Shown here in pieces: positions 24,274 to 31,300 of a DNA stretch of 34,153 bases. The notes under the pieces are model-generated. The model had not been told where the DNA came from and searched no databases. It saw only the letters and a list, made by a program, of their open reading frames with translations. Each line of letters opens with the position of its first letter. The stretch's first letter is position 1. This stretch comes from Alphaproteobacteria bacterium. Lineage in GTDB: Bacteria; Pseudomonadota; Alphaproteobacteria; Caulobacterales; Parvularculaceae. Both the position numbers and the translations under genes were made by a program. The stretch lies in contig JAUHYK010000049.1 in the NCBI GenBank assembly GCA_030426465.1, forward strand, positions 1-34,153, in the 5' to 3' direction.

Positions 24274-25585
24274 GCCAACGGATGCGAGCGCGAGGAACAT
24301 GACGACGCGGCGCCGGTTTCTGGCGGCCTCCGCGACAGCGCCGTTGATTTCCGTCAGCACTGCCGCAATAGCCTCCAAGGATGAGCATGCCGCCGTCGCT
24401 GAAGACTTACAGCGCTATATCGGTTTTGGCGTCAAACAATCCGGTGGCGCGGGAGATGAAGCCTGCGGCGCCTGGCTTGAATCGGAACTCGCTAGCGCGG
24501 GGTTTGAAACGGAACGCCAGTATTTTTCGGCGCCATGGTTTGAAGCCAGCGAAGCGCGGCTTGTCGTTGGCGACGCGCGCGCGCCGCTTTGGCCGCAACC
24601 GATTGTCCAGACAACAACTGAAGCGGGTGTCACCGCGCCTATTGTCCGTGTTGATGAACATGGACTTTCATCAGCGCCTTTGGACGGCGCCATTGCCCTT
24701 GTTGATCTGCCATTCGGGCGCTGGTCATCGATGTTCTGGCCGCAAGTTCGCAAACCGGTGGAGGCCGCGATTGCAGGGGCCGCCGCAGCCTGCGTCATCG
24801 TCACCAATGGCCCGAGTGGAAAGGTCATTGCCCTGAACACGGACGGCCGCGACCCGCTTTACGACATACCGATGGCGCTCATGGCGCCGGACGACGCGGC
24901 GCCTTTCTTTGCGGCTGCGCTGACGGGCCAGAAAGGAACGATGGTTTTGATCGGGCAGGGTGGACGCAGACAGGCGTTCAATCTTGTCGGGCGATTAAAC
25001 CGCGGCAAGGGAAAGTGGCTGGTGGTGTCAACGCCGCGTTCGGGCTGGTTTACTTGTGCAGGCGAGCGTGGCGGCGGCATTGCGGCCTGGCTGCATATTG
25101 CACGCTGGACGAGCCGCGCGGCGCCCGATTACAATCTCGCTTTTGTTTGCAATAGTGGTCACGAATATCAGTATCTTGGCGCCGAGGAACTTCTTCACAG
25201 CGTTGCGCCGCCTCCTGAAGACACGGCGTTCTGGCTTCATCTCGGCGCCAATCTCGCCTCGCGCGACTGGCACGACACGGTCGGCTCGCGTCGGCCGCTG
25301 CCCGGAACGGATTCCCAACGCTATCTCGTAGTCAGCCCCGAACTTGTCGCCATGGCGCAAACGGAATTTGCAGGGCTCGCCGGTCTTGAGGCGCCTTACG
25401 CCAGCGACACGCTGTCAGCGGGTGAACTGACCAATATAATAGAGGCGGGCTATGCGCCTGTCGCTGGAATCTTTGGCGTTCACCGTTTCCATCATGTTGA
25501 AGATGACGATGCGCGTTGCGTTTCTGCAGAATCTGTTGCGCAGACGACAACGGCGTTCCAGCGTTTGCTACAGCGCGTTCTTTAG
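24266..25585 (+). CDS. Tat-exported M28-peptidase-like protein with apparently degenerate metal site
   Basis: A 439-residue protein that begins with a twin-arginine signal: 'TTRRRFLAASA' at residues 13-23, a hydrophobic stretch and 'TAAIAS'. The mature part follows the M28 aminopeptidase outline: 'GDEACGAWLESELASAGFE' early, a PA-like inserted region, then the strand 'WLVVSTPRSGW', 'GERGGGIAAWL', 'AFVCNSGHEYQYLGAEEL' and a final 'FGVHRFHHVEDDD'. Active M28 enzymes have His-x-Asp, a bridging Asp and Glu-Glu where this protein has S-T-P-R-S, G-E-R-G and G-H-E, so zinc catalysis looks lost or altered; only the last His seems kept. ATG 24266 has GGAGG seven bases upstream and overlaps the MHS stop. 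The function is unknown, perhaps binding or an unusual hydrolase. Confidence 0.7.
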   Translation: MTEPTDASARNMTTRRRFLAASATAPLISVSTAAIASKDEHAAVAEDLQRYIGFGVKQSGGAGDEACGAWLESELASAGFETERQYFSAPWFEASEARLVVGDARAPLWPQPIVQTTTEAGVTAPIVRVDEHGLSSAPLDGAIALVDLPFGRWSSMFWPQVRKPVEAAIAGAAAACVIVTNGPSGKVIALNTDGRDPLYDIPMALMAPDDAAPFFAAALTGQKGTMVLIGQGGRRQAFNLVGRLNRGKGKWLVVSTPRSGWFTCAGERGGGIAAWLHIARWTSRAAPDYNLAFVCNSGHEYQYLGAEELLHSVAPPPEDTAFWLHLGANLASRDWHDTVGSRRPLPGTDSQRYLVVSPELVAMAQTEFAGLAGLEAPYASDTLSAGELTNIIEAGYAPVAGIFGVHRFHHVEDDDARCVSAESVAQTTTAFQRLLQRVL

Positions 25586-25599
25586 GAGGATACAGTATA

Positions 25600-27264
25600 T
25601 TGAATATGAAAGTCACGACATACGTTTTTCGCATTATGCTGGCTTGCGCAGTCTTTCTTCCTTTCACCGCTTGCGCCCGTTCGGAAGCCGGCGAGCCTAT
25701 CATCCAGATTGAGCAGGGACGCATTCAAGGGGAGCGCGAAGGAGCGCTGAATGTTTTCAAAAACATTCCTTTCGCCGCGCCGCCGGTTGGTGATCTGCGA
25801 TGGAAAGCGCCGCTACCCGCTGCCGTCTGGGAAGGAATAAGAGACGCTTCGTCGTTCGGACCAAGCTGCGTGCAACCGGCGCTGCCCGCAACCAGCCTTT
25901 ATTACGATCCGCCGGTTGAAGCCTCAGAAGATTGCTTGTCACTCAATATCTGGGCGCCGGCAGATGCAAAAAACGCCCCGGTGATTGTATGGATTCATGG
26001 CGGTTCCTTGCGTATCGGCGGCGCTGCAGAACCGCTTTATGATGGTTCGGAACTTGCGCGCCGGGGCGTGGTTCTCGTGTCCATCAACTATCGTCTTGGT
26101 CCGCTCGGTTGGCTTGCTCATCCGGAATTGAGCGCGGAATCGCCCAATGGCGTCTCGGGAAATTACGGATTGCTCGATCAGATTGCGGCGCTTGAATGGG
26201 TGCGCGACAATATCGCTAAGTTTGGCGGCGATACGGAAAATGTCACCATTATGGGCGAGTCTGCTGGCGCGCTTAGCACTACTTATCTCATGACAAGCCC
26301 GCTGGCTGACGGGCTGTACCATAAAGTCATCGCACAAAGCACCGGCATTCGCGGCAAGCCCGAACTCTCGGAGCCCGCTTACGGTATGCCGTCCGCTGAA
26401 ACGATTGGGACGATGGTCGCGACGGCGCTTGGCGCAAAAGACCTGGAGGCGCTGCGTGCAGTGGATGCGCAAAAGATCACAGATATTGCGACCAAAGCCG
26501 GTTTTGTCAGTCAGGGAACCGTCGACGGGTGGGCGCTCCCGACCCAATTGATAGAGGCCTTCGATGAAGGCCGACAGGCGAAGACGCCGTTGCTTGCCGG
26601 GTTCAACAGCGGGGAGGCGCGCGCCTATCGCGCGTTGCTGCCGCCGGTTCCGGAAAGTGCGCAGGCCTATGAAGCTGCGATCCGGCGGGGTTATGGCGAT
26701 CTGGCGAATGACTTTCTCAAAGTCTATCCGTCGTCAGACATGGAGGAGTCCATGCTCGCCACCTTGCGCGACGCCATTTTCGGATGGTCTGTCGAACGCA
26801 TTGTGGACAAGCAAACGCAGTCCGGACAGCCGGCCTTCATGTATATTTTCGATCATTGCTATCCGGCCGCACGGGAACGCGATCTCTGTGCTTTTCACGC
26901 CAATGAGCTTCCTTTTGTATTTGGCAAGGTGGGGGATGTGTCCGCCATTCCGCCAAACTGGCCTGTTCCTAAGGGAGATAAAGAAGCCGCGCTCTCATCC
27001 GCGATGATGGATTACTGGGTCTCGTTCGCTGCAACGGGAACACCGCAAAGCGCTGGCGGCGCTCAATGGCGCCCATATTCGGAAGATCAGTCCTATATTT
27101 TGTTCGGCGAAGAACCGGTCGCCGATCACGACCCGGTGCCTGGCATGTATGAAATGCATGAAGAGTTCGTGCGCCGCCGCCGCGAGGCGGGACAGCAATG
27201 GTTTATCAGTGTCGGCATAAACGCGGTTCCCTTATGCGCGGACAAAGCTGACTGTCCGGACTGA
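25600..27264 (+). CDS. type B carboxylesterase, exported (paralogue of the one at 17524)
   Basis: About 552 residues with the full carboxylesterase B set: 'EDCLSLNIWAP', oxyanion 'VWIHGGSLRIGG', nucleophile 'TIMGESAGALSTTYLM' (Ser219 counted from ATG 25606), acid Glu in 'AGFNSGEARAY' and His in 'CAFHANELPFVFG'. It is collinear with the first esterase, and by eye about half of the residues in the central part are identical, so the two arose by duplication or share a recent ancestor. The signal 'RIMLACAVFLPFTACARS' suggests a Sec or lipoprotein export. Start: AGGAGGA (25584-25590) fits TTG 25600 better (9 bases) than ATG 25606 (15 bases); the frame's extension to 25516 overlaps the previous gene. 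Extra Cys near the C-terminus may form disulfides in the periplasm. Confidence 0.92.
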   Translation: MNMKVTTYVFRIMLACAVFLPFTACARSEAGEPIIQIEQGRIQGEREGALNVFKNIPFAAPPVGDLRWKAPLPAAVWEGIRDASSFGPSCVQPALPATSLYYDPPVEASEDCLSLNIWAPADAKNAPVIVWIHGGSLRIGGAAEPLYDGSELARRGVVLVSINYRLGPLGWLAHPELSAESPNGVSGNYGLLDQIAALEWVRDNIAKFGGDTENVTIMGESAGALSTTYLMTSPLADGLYHKVIAQSTGIRGKPELSEPAYGMPSAETIGTMVATALGAKDLEALRAVDAQKITDIATKAGFVSQGTVDGWALPTQLIEAFDEGRQAKTPLLAGFNSGEARAYRALLPPVPESAQAYEAAIRRGYGDLANDFLKVYPSSDMEESMLATLRDAIFGWSVERIVDKQTQSGQPAFMYIFDHCYPAARERDLCAFHANELPFVFGKVGDVSAIPPNWPVPKGDKEAALSSAMMDYWVSFAATGTPQSAGGAQWRPYSEDQSYILFGEEPVADHDPVPGMYEMHEEFVRRRREAGQQWFISVGINAVPLCADKADCPD

Positions 27265-27334
27265 CGGAGGTCGAGCACCCATCCTGTGATGCGTCTTTTG
27301 CCGAAAAATGCGTAGGCGATATTCCCTATGTCTG

Positions 27335-27344
27335 GATAATTATC
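27335..27344. promoter_or_regulatory. palindrome GATAATTATC upstream of the Lrp/AsnC gene
   Basis: A perfect 10-base palindrome 40 bases before the regulator's start. Lrp-family proteins bind AT-rich palindromic sites, so autoregulation is possible. It is short, so chance is not excluded. Confidence 0.25.
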
Positions 27345-27369
27345 TTACATATCGAACCATAAGGTGATA

Positions 27370-27395
27370 ATGGGTAGGCCATAATGCCTACCCAT
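27370..27395 (+). promoter_or_regulatory. inverted repeat spanning the start codon of the Lrp/AsnC gene
   Basis: Perfect 10-base arms ATGGGTAGGC (27370-27379) and GCCTACCCAT (27386-27395) flank CATAAT. The start ATG (27384-27386) begins in the loop and the only Shine-Dalgarno-like bases (GGGTAGG) lie in the left arm. It could be an operator or an RNA hairpin that hides the ribosome site. Confidence 0.6.
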
Positions 27396-27875
27396 GACGA
27401 AAAAAGTAGTTCTATAGACCATCTCGACTGCGCGCTTTTGAACGAGCTCCAGGCCGACGGACGGGTGTCTGTTGTTGAACTCGCAGAGCGTATCAATCTG
27501 TCGAAAACGCCCTGTCAGAAACGACTTCGCCGGCTCGAACGCGATGGCGTTATTCGCGGCTATCAGGCCGATATTGATCCCGCAAAGATCAATCTCGGGC
27601 ATCTGGTATTTGTCCAGGTGAAGCTTGAAAGCACGAGGCGGGACTGCCTCGAGCGATTTAACGCTGCGGCCAAAAAAGTTCCGCAAATTCTGTCCTGCCA
27701 TATGCTGTCGGGAGGATATGATTACCTGTTGAAAGTGCGAACCAAAGACATGGCGGCGTATCGTGCGCTTCTGGGTGATGTCATTGCAGACCTGCCAGGC
27801 GTTGCGCAGACGTCGACATTTCCGGTTATGGAGGAGGTCAAGGATAGCTCAGCGCTTGTGATTGTTGAGGAGTAA
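27384..27875 (+). CDS. Lrp/AsnC-family transcriptional regulator
   Basis: A 163-residue one-component regulator. The N-terminal winged helix-turn-helix has 'LDCALLNELQADGRVSVVEL', 'AERINLSKTPCQKRLRRLE' and 'RDGVIRGYQADID' (about residues 14-62). The C-terminal RAM ligand-binding domain (about 70-150) has 'GHLVFVQVKLES', 'QILSCHMLSGGYDYLLKV' and 'LPGVAQTSTFPVMEEVK'. The 'LSKTPCQKRLRRLE' helix resembles PutR/BkdR-type members that sense amino acids, but the ligand here cannot be assigned. It follows the second esterase after 119 bases that contain two palindromes, and its 3' end lies 31 bases before the MalT-like regulator's start. It may repress itself and the surrounding catabolic genes. Confidence 0.92.
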   Translation: MPTHDEKSSSIDHLDCALLNELQADGRVSVVELAERINLSKTPCQKRLRRLERDGVIRGYQADIDPAKINLGHLVFVQVKLESTRRDCLERFNAAAKKVPQILSCHMLSGGYDYLLKVRTKDMAAYRALLGDVIADLPGVAQTSTFPVMEEVKDSSALVIVEE

Positions 27876-27906
27876 TGCGTCCGCCCCTTTGAGTTTATGG
27901 CCATTG

Positions 27907-30585
27907 ATGACAGTTGACCCGAATATTTCAGACGTTTCCTGGGTATTGGAATCCAAATTTGAACCGAATAGGCCAAGAGTTGATCTTGTGCCGCGCAATC
28001 GGCTTGTCTCGCAATTAAGCGACGCGGTTAACAAGCGTCTGGCGCTCATTGTTGCGCCGGCGGGATACGGAAAATCTTCCCTCTTGGGTCAGTGGGCGGC
28101 CGACGCTGTCGAAAAGGGAATCCGTTATGGCTGGCTGACGCTCGAGCAGGGCGAGGCGGATGAAAAACAGTTCCTGGCCTATATTGTGCTGGTCTTGTCG
28201 CGCGCCGGCATAAAACTGGATGAACTCGTCACCGGCGCCCGCGATGGTTTCGCCGATGCCTCGACCAGTGCTGTTCTGGCAAAACTTGTGCGCTCGCTGA
28301 ACGATGAAGAAGGTCAGATCGTCCTCATTCTGGAAGACTATCACAGCGCCGAATGCGAGGCCGTCAATGCAATCATCAAACGCCTCATTCGTGATACGCT
28401 GTCGCGGTTTACAATCTTCATCGACACCCGACGTCAGCCGAATATCGACGCTTTTTCCCTTATTGCCTCCGGAGATGCGATTGAAATCGACGCGCAACAG
28501 TTAAGGCTAACAAAGGACGAAACCCTTCTCGCGCTCAGCGATGTTACGGACGAAAATAGCGGTCTTGAAATTTACGATCAGACAGAAGGCTGGCCAGTTG
28601 CGGTTCAGCTCGCGCGCGTACAAAAACGCGCTGCGCCTGATGAGCCCATTCTGGCGGGCGTCGATGGCGGGCTCGTCGCTTCCTATCTGACGGAACAAGT
28701 CCTTTCGACACTGGATGACAATACGCAAGAGCTTCTTTTGACGCTTGCTTTTCTGGAGAGGTTCAACCCGGAACTCACCAATTATGTTCTGGACTCTCCA
28801 AATGCATGGGGGCGCATCGATTCCTTATCTTCGTTCGCCGCGCTGATTGTGCCGCTGGACAACAAGGGCGGATGGTACCGGCTGCACCATCTCTTCGCCG
28901 AGTATCTTCGCGAGATGCAAATCCGGCAGAGTCATGAAAAGGCAAGTTCGATACAATTGCGGGCGAGCCATTGGCATGCGGAGAAGAAGCAACTGGTGGA
29001 GGCTGTGCGCTATGCGGCCAATGCCGGGGACTATGACGAATGCGAAAAGCTGATCATTGCAGCGGGCGGCTGGAAAATCATACTGCACGATGGAATAGGC
29101 GTCTTGCGTAGCGCCTTGCGCCTCCTGCCTGATGATGTCGTCGCATCAAGTGCGCGACTGATGATTGCGCGCGCTTATCTTCATTGCAAATATGGAGAGA
29201 TTCCGGAGGCGCGCGCCATGCTGGATGCGTCAGAGCTGATACCGGACAGGCTGCGCCCAGACCTTTGCGATACGGACAGGTTGGTCGTTGAATCAATGAT
29301 TAATCTGTATGAGGATCGCACATCCTGGACCGAAAACCATTCCCGCATTCGTCGTCAATATTCAGACCCCGCCTGTCTTGATGCACTGGGTTGGGGAACG
29401 ATCCGGTGTGAGGAAGTGCTGATCCATCTATCCTGTGCGGAATTTGATCTGGTCAGCGCCCGCCTGCGGGAAGCGTTTTCTTTTATGCGGCAAAGCGCAT
29501 CGGTTCTGGGGCTGAATTATTGCTACATCCATGCCGCGCATACAGCGTTTTACCGGGGTGATCTGGCGACAGCCGCGGCGAATGTTGAGCGCGCCGGGAA
29601 AATGGCGGATGAAAACTTCGGATCCGATAGCGGGCTGAAAGCGCTTGCGTCGGTGTTGGGATACACCCTTCGTATCTGGAAAGGCGAATGCGACCGCAGT
29701 GAATGGCCGGCTTTCGAAGAAACGCTTTTCCATACAGTTGAGAATGACGGGTGGGTGGATATTTACATCACGGGATTGAATGCGGCGATCCTATTTGCGC
29801 GTCAGTGCGGAGACGGTCAGTCGCCGTATCGTATCCTTTCAAATATGCGCGCCTTCGCACAACAGAGAAATCTTGACCGATTGTTAAAGTTTTGCGCCAT
29901 GCATGAATTCGCCCTGGCGGCGCATAACGGCGATGGAAATATTATGGGGACCTCTGCGTCCAAGGCCGCAAAACGCTTCCTCCAAGACTATTGTTATGAG
30001 GACAACAAGAGAGATTGGCAGTCCTATCTGTTGGCCGCGAGTGTAATCGCATCAACGGGTAATGATGACGAACCGGGGCATCTCGCCCGGGCTTCGGCGC
30101 TTGCCGAGGTTGTCGGATCTGGTGGGTGGGCGCTCTATTTGCAATTGGCGCAATGCGTTCGCCATATCAGGCAAGGCGCAACGGAAGAAGCCAAGCCTGA
30201 ACTCATTCGCTTATTGAAAGCCGCGCTTCCCGGCCGTGTGATGGGGCCGTTTCTCGGCAATGCGGAAGTTTTGAGGTTGCTGCCGACGCTTCGTTCTGAC
30301 CTTCATCAAAGAGAAGAAGAATTGATTACGCTGCAATTTATCCATGAGATTCTTGAGCGGGCGAAAACTTTGAACCCAGTACGGGACACAGGATTGTTGA
30401 GTGAGCGCGAATATGAGGTGCTTCAAAAGCTGGCGAACGGGATGTCGAATAAAGAAATTGCGCGGGCGCTGGAGCTAACGGAAAACACTGTAAAATTTCA
30501 TCTGAAAAGCCTTTTTTCAAAGTTGTCTGTAAACAAACGAACGCAGGCGGTCATCGAAGCGCAACGTTTGGGGCTGGTTGACTAA
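27907..30585 (+). CDS. MalT-like LuxR regulator (large ATP-binding LAL/STAND type)
   Basis: An 892-residue signal-integrating activator with an N-terminal STAND ATPase: Walker A 'APAGYGKSS' at residues 50-58, Walker B 'QIVLILEDYH', then 'TEGWPVAVQLARVQ' and 'RLHHLFAEYLRE'. Both of these are hallmark MalT/LAL sequences. A central helical TPR-like region (about 350-800) follows, then a C-terminal LuxR helix-turn-helix 'LLSEREYEVLQKLANGMSN' and 'KEIARALELTENTVKFHLKS'. Such proteins oligomerise on ATP and an inducer and then activate transcription. The start is uncertain: ATG 27907 gives a normal N-terminus but has no clear ribosome site; the frame opens at 27862 inside the Lrp gene. It is a good candidate activator for the promoters here that lack a -35 box. 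Confidence 0.93.
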   Translation: MTVDPNISDVSWVLESKFEPNRPRVDLVPRNRLVSQLSDAVNKRLALIVAPAGYGKSSLLGQWAADAVEKGIRYGWLTLEQGEADEKQFLAYIVLVLSRAGIKLDELVTGARDGFADASTSAVLAKLVRSLNDEEGQIVLILEDYHSAECEAVNAIIKRLIRDTLSRFTIFIDTRRQPNIDAFSLIASGDAIEIDAQQLRLTKDETLLALSDVTDENSGLEIYDQTEGWPVAVQLARVQKRAAPDEPILAGVDGGLVASYLTEQVLSTLDDNTQELLLTLAFLERFNPELTNYVLDSPNAWGRIDSLSSFAALIVPLDNKGGWYRLHHLFAEYLREMQIRQSHEKASSIQLRASHWHAEKKQLVEAVRYAANAGDYDECEKLIIAAGGWKIILHDGIGVLRSALRLLPDDVVASSARLMIARAYLHCKYGEIPEARAMLDASELIPDRLRPDLCDTDRLVVESMINLYEDRTSWTENHSRIRRQYSDPACLDALGWGTIRCEEVLIHLSCAEFDLVSARLREAFSFMRQSASVLGLNYCYIHAAHTAFYRGDLATAAANVERAGKMADENFGSDSGLKALASVLGYTLRIWKGECDRSEWPAFEETLFHTVENDGWVDIYITGLNAAILFARQCGDGQSPYRILSNMRAFAQQRNLDRLLKFCAMHEFALAAHNGDGNIMGTSASKAAKRFLQDYCYEDNKRDWQSYLLAASVIASTGNDDEPGHLARASALAEVVGSGGWALYLQLAQCVRHIRQGATEEAKPELIRLLKAALPGRVMGPFLGNAEVLRLLPTLRSDLHQREEELITLQFIHEILERAKTLNPVRDTGLLSEREYEVLQKLANGMSNKEIARALELTENTVKFHLKSLFSKLSVNKRTQAVIEAQRLGLVD

Positions 30586-30633
30586 CGAAAAATTTCTCGC
30601 CAAGGCTTGCCTGCCAAAAACAGGGAGGCATCG

Positions 30634-31143
30634 TTGAAAGCCAGGTTTCAAACTGAATGCGGCGAATTTGAAGTTCGCCTTTTTCTCAAAGAAGCGCCAA
30701 GGACTGCGGGCTACTTTCGCGACCTCATTTCAAAAGGCGCGCTGGATGGCTCAACCTTTTTTCGGATTGTAGGCGCCGAAAACGCGACCCTGAGGAAAGA
30801 CAATCCCATCGAGGTGATCCAGGGCGGATTGCATGAGGACGATGCGCAGCCCGTTGCTCCCATTGAGCATGAACCAACGTCGGACACCGGGCTGACCCAT
30901 AAGAAATGGACGCTGTCGACAGCGCGTCACAATGCGGGCGAGACCTTTGGAAGTTTCTTCATTTGTATGCGCGATGAGCCGGAACTCGACTTTGGCGGGA
31001 AACGCCATCCGGACGGGTTGGGGTTTGCGGTCTTTGGCGAGGTGGTGAGCGGGTTTGAGGCGGTGAATAAGATTTTTGCGCGGCGCGAAGCTGATGAATA
31101 CTTGGAAAAACAAATACTTATCACGCGCTGCGAATTGATTTAA
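30634..31143 (+). CDS. cyclophilin-type peptidyl-prolyl cis-trans isomerase
   Basis: A 169-residue cyclophilin that speeds proline isomerisation in protein folding. Seen: 'TECGEFEVRLFLKEAPRTAG' start strand, 'GSTFFRIV' with the catalytic Arg (Arg44), 'VIQGGL' with the active-site Gln (Gln63), 'GSFFICMRDEPELDFGG' and 'GFAVFGEVVSGFEAVNKIF'. These line up with the family's core. The start is TTG 30634, five bases after GGGAGG at 30623-30628; the open frame upstream to 30607 lacks a site. No signal peptide, so cytoplasmic, unlike many bacterial periplasmic PpiA proteins. It lies 48 bases after the MalT-like gene in the same direction and could share its transcript; a functional tie to the regulators is not evident. 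Confidence 0.9.
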   Translation: MKARFQTECGEFEVRLFLKEAPRTAGYFRDLISKGALDGSTFFRIVGAENATLRKDNPIEVIQGGLHEDDAQPVAPIEHEPTSDTGLTHKKWTLSTARHNAGETFGSFFICMRDEPELDFGGKRHPDGLGFAVFGEVVSGFEAVNKIFARREADEYLEKQILITRCELI

Positions 31144-31165
31144 CAGATTGGCTGAGGCGGGTGGC

Positions 31166-31185
31166 CACTACCTGAATGGGTAGTG
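31166..31185. promoter_or_regulatory. inverted repeat upstream of the third TonB receptor, sharing a half-site with the Lrp site
   Basis: Arms CACTACC (31166-31172) and GGTAGTG (31179-31185) flank TGAATG. The nonamer AATGGGTAG at 31175-31183 also occurs at 27369-27377 in the inverted repeat over the Lrp start codon. No T-run follows, so it is not an obvious terminator for the cyclophilin gene. Confidence 0.4.
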
Positions 31186-31252
31186 TGTCTTCCGCGGCTC
31201 ACCCGATTTACAGGGCTCTGCAACTCTTTTTTACATTTGTGTGAACCCACAG

Positions 31253-31278
31253 AATGCTGACAACTCTAGGTCAGTATT
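31253..31278 (+). promoter_or_regulatory. leader inverted repeat of the third TonB receptor gene
   Basis: Arms AATGCTGAC (31253-31261) and GTCAGTATT (31270-31278) pair over nine positions in RNA, with one G-U, around an 8-base loop. It ends nine bases before the GGGAGGGG Shine-Dalgarno. It could be an operator or a leader stem. Confidence 0.4.
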
Positions 31279-31300
31279 ACACCAACGGGAGGGGTTCCCA

